A stretch of 60,385 nucleotides of DNA from NCBI GenBank assembly GCA_051453625.1, contig JBOZIK010000001.1, positions 194,642,977 to 194,703,361 of the forward strand, written 5' to 3'. The position numbers and the translations under genes were made by a program. Below the pieces are notes generated by a model. The model was not told the DNA's origin. It saw nothing but the letters and a program-made list of their open reading frames with translations, and searched no databases. Positions 11,688-23,631 of the stretch are shown here, one piece after another (positions within the stretch are counted from its first letter, which is position 1; every line of letters starts with the position of its first letter). The stretch is from Welwitschia mirabilis. Taxonomy: Eukaryota > Gnetophyta > Gnetopsida > Welwitschiales.

Positions 11688-12370
11688 TGCTAGATGGATT
11701 ACTTATCTCCTTATATCTATGAGAGATAAAAGAAGGCTTAGAATCTCATCATGAGATAAGACCTTATAATAGCCATTATAATTCTAGATCTTAAATGGCA
11801 GAATTTCAATAGATGATAATAAATGATACTTTGACAATGGCAAAATTTAAGCTTTAATATTAATTAAGTAATAAATGATAGATGAAGGATGAAGGATGTA
11901 TTAGGTTATGCTCTTATAACTCTTCTCAAGTATAAAAATATCCATTAGTTCATCCTTGTTACTAACAGATGGATTGTTATGAATCTCCTTAGGTTATGAG
12001 ACATAGATATATAGTTCTTAGTCTATGTAAACTTGTTTAGATGTGGGATATAAGTTTAATCTATCACCTTATCCTCTATTTAACTTTCCTTTCTTCATAG
12101 AGTCTAATTAGCCCAAAAACACTAGTGGCACTAGTAGTTTAAATGATGACATTGCTTCTTTTTACTGGTTAGATCCAATGAAGTTTGGGCATCTCAGAAT
12201 GTCTTGTAGATAAAATACCAAAAGTTAATTTTCTTAATAATAATTTTAAAATTTAATAAATAAGACCTATTTAGTAATAAATTATTTATAAATATAGTAT
12301 TTACAACTTTAAAATTATGTAAATTTACTGAAGTTTTGGAGTCAAATATGTAAAAATTTAAATGTAAATA
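11688..12370 (+). repeat. dispersed 0.68-kb repeat R, copy R3 (LTR-like)
   Basis: Direct-orientation partner of 4044-4730, about 7.64 kb away. Both copies contain TATCCATTAGTTCATCCTTG and end with a TGTAAA-type sequence beyond which similarity is lost at once. If the two are LTRs, the gypsy gag and protease remnants lie between them. No primer-binding site could be seen inside either end, so dispersed copies of another repeat remain possible. Confidence 0.65.
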
Positions 12371-12905
12371 CTAATTATGATTCTACTTACTTATAATGTT
12401 GTAATAATTATGTGATTGTTGTAATTCATTTCAATGTTAAATACCTCCTAGCATAAAATATAAATGACTTATTAAATATAAAATACAGTACTAACCACAA
12501 AAAAAGGGAAACATAGAAACATGTAGATAGACATCAATAATAAAAAATACAACTAAGGATCTTAAAGGTGTAAGGTCAATACATCCATAGCTTTCTGTAT
12601 CAAAGAACTAATCCCTCCTAGTTATAAGGGCTTAAGTATCCATGGAGATTTCTAGCACAAATATAAAATATAGTGAATGCAATTAATGTGTTATCCCTAT
12701 AAAAAGGGCATTCTATATAACCCTAGGATGTATGCATACCATTAATTAAGGTAACATCATAAAATAATTTTTCTAAGGAGCATTAAATTTGTTGTTAGGG
12801 TTACATTACCAATATTTCTTTTAATTAACTTTATTCTTGTATTGCTTACTATATAATTATTATCTATAATTTAATACAAATTATTCCTCTAAAATTTAGC
12901 TCCTA

Positions 12906-13005
12906 TATAATACCCTAACTCAAATTACCCTTACTAAGTATATAATTTTTAACTTAGATTTAATTAATTAAACTACTCAGTAAAACCTGGGATCAATTCA
13001 TTAAA
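12906..13005 (+). repeat. gypsy LTR 5' end (+ strand)
   Basis: TATAATACCCTAACTCAAAT followed by TACCCTTA matches the TGTAACACCCCAACT start of plant gypsy LTRs with G-to-A and C-to-T changes. It is an inverted, diverged relative of 9993-10080. The far end of this LTR could not be located. Confidence 0.55.
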
Positions 13006-13713
13006 ATTCATTAGTGTATTTATAAAGTTTTTGGAAAGTAAATGATATAATCATTTTTTATGGAATTAAATATAGATAATTTTGGTTTGCAAATAGTAGT
13101 GATGTTATACTTTTTTATCCTTTGTTTCTCTCTATTTTTTCCACTATAAATGGTTAATGACATGTAAACGCAATATAACACATACATGAATATAGGTTAA
13201 GCATAATTCTTAACTAATTCAATATGAGGTTACTAATGGCATTCTAACTTAATATTTGATCACCATCTATACACTACAACAAATATAAATGAACGTACCT
13301 CTATAGGATTAAACATCACCTAAATATACCATAAAAAGGGTGACAAGAAATACTGAGTTGGATGCATGCTCACAACTGATCTTCATTTTCTTTAAGAATC
13401 TTAGAATGGTGCAACACAATTCTTTGATACTAAGGGATTGAGATATTAAGTTATAATAAGTCCATACATGGTAAGAAATGAAAGTGATGATTATGTCCAT
13501 TTCTAGAAGGGTTTAAGACAACCTACTTTGATGATGAAATCCAAGTATAAAGATGATAATTATTAGGATTATTTTGATTTAGTTATCATTCAATAAATAC
13601 ACTACACAAATGCATGTATACAATCCTATATAATATAAATATTTAGTTATTATTTATTTAATAAAATAATTCTAAATTCATTAGGTTTATTTGGCATACT
13701 AAGGGAAAAAAAG

Positions 13714-13748
<35 letters not shown>

Positions 13749-16667
13749 GAATACTAATAAATATTTACATTTGATAATATAGTATTAGAAATCAAATTAA
13801 TAGAAACAACTTATTTTTCTTTCACATTTACTATAGTAGTACTTTAAAAATAAATTACAATATTACTTTAAAGTTCTATTTGAAAAAAATAAGTATTTTA
13901 TGCATGAAACTATGCCAAGTTTAAATCCCTTTTTCCATGTTTACTTAGAAAACTTTATCATGATAATATAATTAAGAAGAATAAATAAGAGTAAATACAG
14001 AGTTACATAGGGATGACAAAGCACAATAGTCACTTAAAGTCTTTATTAGTATAAAATAAAAGGGTAAAAATTAAAAGAATTAATTGAGTTAACTAAAGGA
14101 AAATCCTCAGGAATTTCTAAGTATGTGGTTTAAAATAAAAGTAATTAGCAAAGAAGAGGTATATCTTTTATATACATGGAAAACATTAATAGTATCACAA
14201 AAATGAATATTACTTGATCAAATAAATATTGAAACCTAACTCAATTCCAATAAAAATTTTACTTATCATTTAAGAATAAAGGCCTTGTTAAGAAAAGCAT
14301 CGCTTATAATTTTCTAAGGAATAATGAATAGAAACAATATAGAATGAAATTATTTTACTTACTTATTCATTTTATCTTTTAAATTATAAGAATACTTTTT
14401 TCAAATAATTTTCCATATTTAATAACATTCAGTATATACTTTTTGAGCTTTTAAAAGGTATCATGATAAAAAAGTATGAATTAATTCTTTAAAAAAGAGT
14501 AATAATGCTAACTTTTCTTAAACTAGAATTATAATCTAAACTATCGAGTTAAAAAATTTATATTCCTAAAAATATATTTTATAAGATCACAATATTAAAA
14601 AATGCTTAAACTTTTAGAGTTGTTATAATACCACTTTATAGGAAAAAAGGTAATAATTCTTAAACTACTTAGAATTTTGAAGCGATTAAGGGCTTATTAG
14701 AAATCTTATAAAATTCTCTAAAATCTAGATGACTCATTTGTCATAGAGTATTAAGTATTTATTTTGTAAAATGAAACTAAATGCTTACTATTTTCCATTT
14801 TTATTTTCTAAGTTATTATATAAAATAATCTTAAAAAATTATTACATATTAAAAATTACTTTGAAAATTATTTTTAAAATTTCTATGAATTTAGAGGGCT
14901 ATGAATTTAAAAAAAAAAATCTCATTGAATTTATTTCATACCTAATGGATAATAATATTCTTAAGTTATGTTTCCATTTTGCAAAATTTAAACTTTAGCT
15001 ACAATAAGATCATAAACATTAGTAAATAAATTTATATAAATTATAGTTAATAAGATTAATATAAATACTTAATTTGATTAGTCTATAAACTTTAGAAAGT
15101 TAATATTAACTAATACAGATTAACATTAATCAAGAAAAAACAATGCACAAGATTAATTTCAAGTAAACAATTTGAATGAACCTTAGGATTGATATGGAGG
15201 ACTACCTAGCATAAATGGAATTTGAGGATTATATAATTCACTCTAGCAAGAGGATTGTAATGCATATTTGATCATAAAGAAAACTATAAAGTGCATTTAA
15301 TATACCATATTGTAATATGAATGTGATTACCCAAATATTAAAGTGAAACCCTTAATTACTTAGCCAAAATTTGTAGGGGCAATTTTGATAATGAGGCATG
15401 TAAAGAAATCCCTCAAGTATCTTCGTTATGTTGGTTTGAGATTAATGGAAGAGATAATTTCAATAAAATAGACACTATAAGAAGCATACAAAATGGCCTA
15501 AGACAATACTCTAATATGCAACTAATTTTCTTAAGTAAAAGAAACAACATGGAAGTAAAATAAGCAAAGGAAATCTACTTGGAAAAGAAAGTGATTAGTA
15601 ATAATCAATTAATGAAGATTTATGAATATTTGATGAAATCCTAAGCTTCAACTCCAAGCTCCAAGCTTTAAGCTACACACTCAAAATCAAGAGGATGAGA
15701 AGACAAGAAGATGGAAGAATGAAAAGGTAATTTAATAGCATCTAATTATAGAAAATTTGATATCAAAGGTTTTTAATCTAATTGGTTAAATACCATACAC
15801 ATATTTTTAGCCATTAGATAATATGATCAAATTAAATTGAGTAAGCTTAATCACATTAATTTGGATAAGATTTATCATTGACAAGTCTAATAAGTTTGAC
15901 TGATAAGTAACATTGATGTATGAATGATAAGAGACATCATATTTATGATACATGTACCTACATATCATAAGTAATTCTATTGATGCGTATATTATTTCTT
16001 CATATTAGTTTCTTCCTAATCCTTCATAGGTTCATAAGCATATTTAACCAATTTAGAACATGCATTGAATAATGTGTAGAATGCATTAGAATAATGAATC
16101 TTTTTCTATACCTAGAATTAAAAAATGACATGTTATAATGAGATAAAATTGGCTTACTCCAATGAACAAAAAATAAAAATTTTATGAATCCATTACTTGT
16201 ACAAATATTAAGAAGTATAAAAGTCAATATAGAGCAAAATCTACTCGTTCATTCTTCTTAGTTTATAGATAAAAGTGTATGCGCTAATTCACATGATCAT
16301 TAAGTTTAAAATCTATCAAATGCTTTAATAAAAAACAAGAAATAAAAATTCATAATTGAATCTAGTTCAATTCATTTTTATCTATTATTTAATCAACTAC
16401 ATTGACAATTTACTTTTATTAAGTATTCTTAATTTTTAAACTTAAATACGATACATAAATAAATAAGTAGAGAAAAATAAGTTACATTCCACTTATGTAA
16501 ATATTATATTATTATTTTTTATAAGTTTTAAATTTAATAAATTCATCATATGAACTGAATGTCTTACATAAATTTTGTTACTTGATTTTAACATTTGAAT
16601 AGATTTTTTTAATTAATTTCTTTTCTCATGAATATAAAAATTTTTATAAAAAAATTATTATTATTAT
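13006..16667. other. AT-rich stretch without recognisable gene
   Basis: No gene or domain recognised. It includes a (TA)n run at 13716-13745 and a short TTA repeat at 16650-16667 that directly precedes the first SIRE-like LTR. Short open frames here (for example 13309-13500 on the minus strand and 14771-14998) have the composition of random AT-rich DNA. Confidence 0.5.
13716..13745. repeat. (TA)n microsatellite
   Basis: About 15 uninterrupted TA units. Confidence 0.95.
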
Positions 16668-18087
16668 TGTTGGTAAAATCCTAGTTTTAATGATTTCACT
16701 CATCAAATGTAATGTATGTAATGGGCAGATAGGATAATTAGATAACATCATGAGTTGCAAATAAGGATTGAGCTAGTCAAACCTCAAAGTTTAAAGTACA
16801 TAGAAGCTTCAACTCAAATTTTATAAAGGATAGATACAATTAATTAATTACATTTGCATGCTTAAAGACATGTAGGATAAAGCTGTCTAATATGTTAAAG
16901 ATGTCTAGACTAAATCAGAAATTGTCACAAGTGAAAGACATCTATCTTGATAAAGATATCTATACTAAACCAAGAAGCTGAGATAAGAGAAAGACATCTA
17001 GCAAACTAAATATGTCTATTTTTTTTTAACTATTTGTAGATGTATAATTAATCAAAGACATCTATGCTAAACTAAAAGAGATAATAGAGGATAACTGTAT
17101 CATAATGAATTATCTACATTTCAAAGGATTAGGTAAGTTTTACATAATGAATTCATAATATCTAAGAGTCTGATATATAATCGTTTAAGGCTAATTAAAA
17201 TCTACATAATTTGACCAAAGACATCTTTAAGGATGAAGATGTCTGTCTTGCAGAGACATCTACTACATTTAAGATGTCTACACTAAAAAATTGATAAAAA
17301 GTAAAATAGGAATTGAGTGATCAAAACTTAGTCATTTATAGCCATTACATAACATTTAAACATTTTCTAACAACTATCTCACTTGGGTAAATACAAGAAT
17401 ACATCAAAAAAATATAAAAGGCAAAAAGTAAAAAGAGGAAGGGTTACACACATGAGTGATTGACACTCTACACAAATATTTCTATGACCTTGATAAAAAG
17501 AACCATTCACTGAATACATTGCTTGATCATTGGCTCTTTTACAGTTGTATTACTCTAATATTGGATGCTCATGGGTGACTACAAGAAAGATAATTTAAGA
17601 ATTTCATCAAAGTAACATCTTTTATGCTTGTTGTTTCTTTTGTTAGAACTATTGTATTGGCACTTCATTGCAGGACTATCAAATTTTTAATCTTATTCTT
17701 CTTATTCCATTAATTATTATCATCTTTAGGATCTCTTACTTAGGATTAAAAATTGTAAGGCAACTCTTATATGGGTGTGCTTCCTTAAGTGCTAGTAAGA
17801 ATACTTTGATACTTTGTTTATTATAATCCCTGAGGGAAAGATAGTGTTACCTTATAGGGAGCTTCTTATTTTTATGTAAGATTGGTAATGCTTCAAAACC
17901 ACTATTTTGTAGGTTAGTTTAAGAATATACAAAAGTATGAAGGAAGCTACCCTCTGTGTGTGGACATACCCAAGTTGGGGAACCACATTAATTTGGTAAG
18001 GTATCTATTGTTTTTTATTTGATTTTAGTTGTGAATTTGATTTGGTAGATCTCATTCATTAATTTCCTTTGAGTTTAATGATCCTTA
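16668..18087 (+). repeat. SIRE-like LTR 1 (5' of body A), 1420 bp
   Basis: It begins TGTTGGTAAAATCC and ends ATCCTTA (CTCA in the sister LTR at 56842), directly before a primer-binding site. It aligns with 25758-26964 plus 33305-33523, and with 55550-56842. An octamer close to AGACATCT, or its complement AGATGTCT, occurs about a dozen times between 16860 and 17285. A conserved TATAAAAG lies about 745 bases in. The sister LTR at 25758 differs at roughly a fifth of positions over the first 150 bases, counted by hand, so the elements are old. Confidence 0.88.
17411..17420 (+). promoter_or_regulatory. TATA box of SIRE-like LTR 1
   Basis: AATATAAAAGGC lies at the same place in all three sister LTRs (26501-26510 and 56209-56217), inside a conserved CATCAAAAAA...TATAAAAGGCAAAAAG context. 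Position and conservation fit the U3 core promoter that starts the element's RNA. Confidence 0.6.
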
Positions 18088-18089
18088 AG

Positions 18090-18103
18090 TGGTATTCAAG
18101 TAG
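18090..18103 (+). other. primer-binding site, body A
   Basis: TGGTATTCAAGTAGG, a decayed form of TGGTATCAGAGTGGG. It matches the 3' end complement of initiator-Met tRNA, the usual primer of plant copia elements. It lies two bases after the LTR. Confidence 0.75.
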
Positions 18104-18109
18104 GTACTC

Positions 18110-19530
18110 ATGAAAAGAAGTAACAATTTCAAGTAAACTATGGAAGTGATGCCATCCATCAGATTTTTGCTCTTTAATGGAACTAACTTTGCCTATTGGA
18201 AGATGAGGATGCATGTGTACTTATAGTATTATGAGTTTTAAATTTAATAAAGCATTAAAATGGATACTTAAAATCTATAAAAACCATTATAGATGCCATA
18301 GAGAACCCCATTAGACAAATCAAATCTAGAAGGAACTAGGGGGATGAAGAAAAGGTAACCTTTATGTATGACTCAAAGGCAAAGAATGCTCTTTACTCAG
18401 CCCTTAAAATGGAGGAATTTAATTGTATAGACGAAATGCAAAATAACACAAGAGATAAGAAATGTTCTAGTGGGAACATATGAAGGAACCTCTATTGTCA
18501 AGCAATTAAAGCTTCTTGTCTAAACCATTTAGTTTAAAAACTTGAAGATGAACAATGGAGTGAGAGTATATGAGTATGTGGCATTAGTAAAAATATTCCA
18601 AAGGCTAAGGTAATTAACAATGTTTTTAGATTCTTAACTCTAGAATATAGGCCTAAAATAGTAGTCATGAAAGAATTAAGAGACTTAAATATAATGAAGA
18701 TTGAAAAATTACAAAGTACTCTAATGGCTTATGAGATAAATCTTATTCAATATGGTGCTTTAAAGGATAAGTATATCTCTCTTAAATTTACTGAAAACCT
18801 ATGGCAAGCTTATAAAGATAAAATATAAAAAGTATCAAATGGGGATAACTCTAAAAATGATGTGGAATAAAAAATTTCTTTCATTACAAGGTAACTCAAA
18901 AGGATTCTTTTACAAAAGAGCAACAAGAAGGAGAACTATAAGAAACCATCTAGATTTTAAGCCATAGGTAAGTCCAAAGGTAAATATTTTATTAAATCTT
19001 CACTTTCTTTTAAGATTGATATTTCCAAACTAGAATATTAGGTTTATCAAGGACGAGGACACATAACCTCAGAATGTCCTTACTTTAACAGATTAGAGGA
19101 AAAAGCACAAAATAAAGAATGCAAGAATAAGAGATATTTGTTCATGAGTTGGTATGATGTTGAGAACACAAGTAAAGTAGAGACCTCTAATGATGAAAGA
19201 GCTCATCATATTACATGGTCATTGTGCCTATTCAAAAGGACAATGAAGAAGAAAAAGTAGAATCTAAATTAGAAAGTAAAGGAGAAATGGATATGAAACT
19301 TTAAAAAAGTTATGACTTAATTTCTAAAGATTTTAATAAGTTGCAAAAGGTATGTTATAAAATGAAAAAATTACTCCATTCTTGTGAATTAGCATATAAA
19401 TATAAAAACTATTATTGCAGTAGATTATCATTTGATAACTCAACTCTTAAAGCTAAGATATGCAAATTAAAGTATGTTATACAAGAACTTGCTGATACTA
19501 AAAGAATTAATAAGAAGTATACCTAAGCAA
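18110..19530 (+). pseudogene. SIRE-like gag, body A (broken)
   Basis: It starts at the first ATG after the primer site, then after a stop reads MPSIRFLLFNGTNFAYWKMR. The FNGTNYxxWKxxM motif opens copia Gag (DUF4219/UBN2 type). Near 19033-19080 a zinc knuckle reads VYQGRGHITSECP; its first two Cys are Tyr (TGT to TAT) and a stop lies between them. The tail at 19341-19526 stays open for 61 codons and looks like a coiled coil (repeated Lys/Leu, LAxTKRINK). Gag normally forms the virus-like particle and binds RNA through the knuckle. Many TAG and TAA stops replace expected Gln or Trp codons. No product is possible. Confidence 0.8.
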
Positions 19531-19859
19531 ACTATACCTTAAACAACATGTTTAAACAATGCATAAGTACAAATAATAAAAGTGACTTAGGCCATAATAA
19601 AACCTCCACCAATACTTCATTAGCATTATTCAACAAAATGGAACTACAAGCCAAGATATGATCATATATCTTACACTCATAATGGTACTTATTATTATTA
19701 CTATAAATTTAGCCATTATCAATTTAATTATTCTTTCAAATTCAATGTCCATTATTATACTAATAGTATCAAAAGGCTAAGGATTATGGTATAATGTTTT
19801 ATGTAGGCTAAACTAAATAAGATATGGATTCTAAAAATAAGACTAGCTCTCTTAGCTTA

Positions 19860-20204
19860 GATTTCACTATGAGTAGTAAACAAGCATGATTGGTATGTTG
19901 AGAGTGGATGTTCAAGACACATAACTGCAAATAATCCTAGCTTTATCATTTTGATAGAACAAGACAAAGGAGTGGTCATCTTTGATGAAAATACAGAGGC
20001 TTATATTAAAGGTATTAAAATTATTAGAGGAGGTAATCTACCTAAGGTAAAAGATGTTTTTTATGTAGAAGTATTGCAACATAATCTTCTTAGTGTTAGT
20101 TAATTATGTAATGAAGATTTCTCTGTAATGTTTACCAAATATGACTACATTATCAAAGAGCGTAACTTAAACAAGGTGTTATTTTCTAGAATTAAAAAGA
20201 TTTA
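19860..20204 (+). pseudogene. SIRE-like aspartic protease, body A (broken)
   Basis: The frame reads YVESGCSRHITANNPSF, then GGNLPKVKDVFYVEVLQHNL. This is the copia protease pattern DSGCSRHM...GNLPKVxDVLYVxGLxHNLLSISQL. The catalytic Asp is Glu here, so activity would be lost even without the stops. The family role is cutting Gag-Pol. Bodies B (35370) and D (58590) carry the same domain with Asn at this position. Confidence 0.85.
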
Positions 20205-20269
20205 ATGTTTACATCACTACTTTATAAGATATTTCTAATAAGAGAGTCAAGTGCCTATCAAGCACTATG

Positions 20270-21150
20270 GCTAAAACAAAGATATGGCATAGGAAGTTTA
20301 GCCACATGAATAAGAAACTTAATAACGACTTTATTTTTAAAAGATATGGTAAGAGAACTTTCCAAGTTTCAAAGTTTCGATAATTAGGTTTGTGGGGAAT
20401 GATAGAAAGGAAAAAAAATAAGGTTTGGTAAAAAAACACTATCACTACTAATTTCCCCTCAGATCTTTTGAATATTAATATTTTTGGTCCTTTTCCTACT
20501 AAAAGTCCTAGTAAGAAAAGATATTACTTAACTATTGTTGATGATTACTCTTACTTCACATGGATACCATTCATTACATATAAAGATAAGGCATTTGACA
20601 TTTTTTCTAAGTTGTATATTAGGTTACAGAAATAAAAGGGATATAAAATGAAGAAAATAGAAAGTGATAATGAAACTAAGTTTAAGAATGTAAGGTTTAG
20701 AGACTTTTGTGAATAGTTTGATATCCTTCACTAATTCTTTACACAAAAGACTACACCACAAAATGGAGTTGTTGAAAAAGGAATAGGGTCCTAAATGAAA
20801 TGGCAAAAATAATGATACATAATTAATAGGTTCCATATCATTTTTGGACAAAATTCATTAACGCTACATGTTACATTTCCAACTAATTTCTATTAAGATG
20901 CCTTACTTCTAAAACCTCATATGAACTTTGGTCTAGTAAGAAACCATCAGTAAGCTATCTTCATGTATTTGGTTTAAAATGTTTCATCCTAAATGGAAAG
21001 GATAACCTAAGAAAATTTGATTCCAAAGTTGACAATGGTATTTTCTTATGCAACTTCCTGGTAAATAAAGCTTACTAAGTGTTCAACAACAGAACTTGTG
21101 TAGTAGCAGAAACTATTAATGTCAAAATAGATGATATTGACTAAACTTTT
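20270..21150 (+). pseudogene. SIRE-like integrase, body A (broken)
   Basis: It opens with the GAG-pre-integrase zinc region (IWHRKFSHMNKK, where LWHRRLGHMN is usual). The DDE core follows: LTIVDDYSYFTWIPF carries the first Asp; a segment with SDNETKF carries the second (usual SDHGGEF); TPQNGVVEKG stands for PQQNGVVERKN. The C-terminal part reads SYLHVFGLKCFILNGKDNL and KFDSKVDNGIFLC, the copia GKxxKFDxKxxxGIFLGYS segment. Frameshifts occur near 20330 and 20790. This position matters because the same gene is interrupted by insertions in bodies B and D but not here. Confidence 0.88.
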
Positions 21151-21399
21151 ATTTATGTGTAGGATGATTATGTACACATATAGGTTGAATAACCTTCTAG
21201 CAACCCTTAAGAATAATTAGAGAAAAATATAGAAAGAAACTTCTTCAAATGTACATAAACTAAAAAGAATTAATTCTATGAGAAACATCATTAGTAGTCT
21301 GTATGATCATATTCAAACTCAAATGCATGGTAAGGAATTTTATGGATTTGCAACATACATCTCACAAATAGAAATTAAAACTTATAGTGAAGAAAAATG

Positions 21400-22110
21400 T
21401 AATAAGCATTAGATGCTAGTAATGCAAGAACAACTTAATCAATTTGAAAGGTGTAATTTCTAGGATGTTACTCCAAGACCATCCAATAGCCTGTCATTAG
21501 TACAAAATGAATCTTAAAAAGCAAAACAAATAAAAATGATAATGTTATCAGAAACAATACAACTAGTAGCTAAAGTTATAATTAACAAGAAGGCATAGAG
21601 TTTGAATAAACCTTTTCACTGGTAGCATGTATGAAATCCATAAGAATGCTTTTAGCCTTTGCATGTGTTAAAAAATTTAAACATTATCAAATGGATGTCA
21701 AGAATACCTTGCTAAATAAATTACTTTAAGAGAAGATATACATTGAAAAACCTAAATATTTTACTTACTTGCATAAATCAAGTTATGTATATGGATTGAA
21801 AAAGTCTCTCTATGATCTTAAGCAAGTACCTAGAAATTGGTATGAGAAATTATTAGGATATCTCATAGAAAATCAATTCAAAATAGGTACATTTAATTAC
21901 ATTATTTATTAAATCAGAAAATAAATATTTTACTATTCTACAAATATGTGTGGATGATATCATTTTCGGTACTACTAATAAATCATTATGTAAGAAGTTT
22001 GCTAAGATTATGTAAGATGAATTTGAGATGAACCTCATAGGAGAAATGAGTAGCTCCTTAGGGATTCACATTGTACAACAAAGTGAGCTAAGCTTGTTTC
22101 TTAAACTAAA
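21400..22110 (+). pseudogene. SIRE-like reverse transcriptase, body A (broken)
   Basis: The N-terminal part reads MLVMQEQLNQFERCNF (usual AMQxELxQFxRNxVW), then a long decayed stretch. The active site survives as ICVDDIIFGTTNKSLCKKFA at about 21943-22003, with both Asp of YVDD present but Tyr changed to Cys. Many stops and frameshifts. The family role is copying the element RNA into DNA in the cytoplasmic particle. Confidence 0.88.
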
Positions 22111-22124
22111 TATGTTAAAACTTT

Positions 22125-22890
22125 TTGATCAAGTGTGGCTTACAGGATTTCAAAGAAAAATATATTCTAATGAATCAAAGCATGAAATTAGACAAGGATG
22201 AACATGGTAAAAAGATTAACCAAAAGCTATATAAAGGTATGATCGGTAGTTTACTATACCTTACTACTAGTAGACTTGATATCATCTTAAGTGTCAATAT
22301 TTATGCCCATTATTTGAGTGATCTTATAGAATCACATCTTATGATAGTCAGAAGAATATTTACTATTTAAAAGATACTACTAATTAGAACCTTTGGTATT
22401 CAAAAAACTTCTTCATTAATCTAGTTGGGTATTCTGATGTAGACTAAGCAAGTTACAAGAATCATTGGAGGAGTAGTAATGGAAATCACTTCTTTCTTGG
22501 ATAATTTTTGGTATCTTGAAGTAGCAAAAGTAAAATTCAACTATCCTCTCAACTATTTAGGAAAAATATTTCACTACTGAAAGTTTTTATGCTTAGATAC
22601 TTTATATGAAGAAAAACTTCAAAGACTTTAGACTAACTATGAAAAGTATGCTTTTCTACTATGGTAACAAAAGTACTATCAATATCTTGAAGAATCTAAT
22701 TCAGCATCCAAAAACCAAATATTAAGATTAGATATCATTTCCCTTAGAGAGAGTGTATAAAACAAGGATATCATATTAGAATATGTTAATACTAATGGTA
22801 AATTTGATGATGTGTTCACCAAATTTCTAAGTATAAACACATTTATCAGATTGTGTAGGAACTTGGGGATTGAGTCTTGCCTAAGTAAAT
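22125..22890 (+). pseudogene. RT C-terminus and RNase H, body A (broken)
   Basis: An 81-codon open stretch contains KGMIGSLLYLTTSRLDIILS and DLIESHLMIVRRIF, the connection segment conserved in copia pol (GSLLYLTASRPDI.FSV). RNase H follows: SDVD at about 22434 for the usual SDADW, and NIKFDDVFTKFLS-like sequence at 22795-22830 for the closing D..TKPL motif. Frame is lost several times. RNase H removes the RNA strand during copying. Confidence 0.8.
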
Positions 22891-23631
22891 AAGTCATTAG
22901 GTAATCGTCTCAAAATCTCAAATTATCATTTTAATAATCTACAAGTTAATATATTAATGAGAACATAGATTGGTATATCATGTGCTTATTACTTTGTCAT
23001 TCTTTCAAGCTATATTAGTCTATTCTTAACATTTGCTATAGAAAATATCTAAATTTATATTTTATAGGAAAGATGTCTGTTGAGTGAAAGACGTCTAAAT
23101 TGGAGACATCTTCCAATTGTAGACATATTTTGAATACACATATTTAAGATTTTAGATGTCTTTGAAGGCTAAGTATTATTTTATTAATTTTATTAATTTT
23201 TGAAATAGATGTCTTTAACTATGTAGATGTCTTTATCACACATAAATAATCATTAAAAATTCTTATCAGTAGATGTCTTTGCATCTAATAAATATCTATT
23301 TTCATCATTTTATAAGTATTTCAAGTAGCAGATATCTTTTGTGTAATACATTTAAAGTTAAAATGCATGCTAAAATGAGGGTTTTTAACCCTTTTTATTC
23401 AGAAAAGGAATCACCATCCCTTATTTTTAATTCTCCACTTAGTAGATGTCTGTCTTAGAATTCTCTACAACCTAATTTATCTTAGCTCTATTAGTATAGA
23501 CATTTTTGATTTGGAAAAAGTATTCACAGCCAATAAATTAGGCGCTCTTTTATTTAACAGGTGCTATTTTTTTGTTGATTCTTTTAAATTTTCTTATCAG
23601 AGTTTAGGTATTTCAATTTTTTACTTTCAAA
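22891..23631 (+). repeat. post-pol spacer with AGATGTCT motif cluster, body A
   Basis: Between RNase H and the envelope-like region there is a non-coding stretch in which AGATGTCT, AGACGTCT or close variants occur about ten times from 23060 to 23520. The same octamer family clusters in the SIRE-like LTRs. The equivalent spacer in body B (52650-53327) has the same cluster. Confidence 0.65.

Noticed and set aside
16860-17285. CRISPR-like array from the repeated AGACATCT octamers
   Set aside because: Units are too short, spacing is irregular, both orientations occur, and the organism is a plant.
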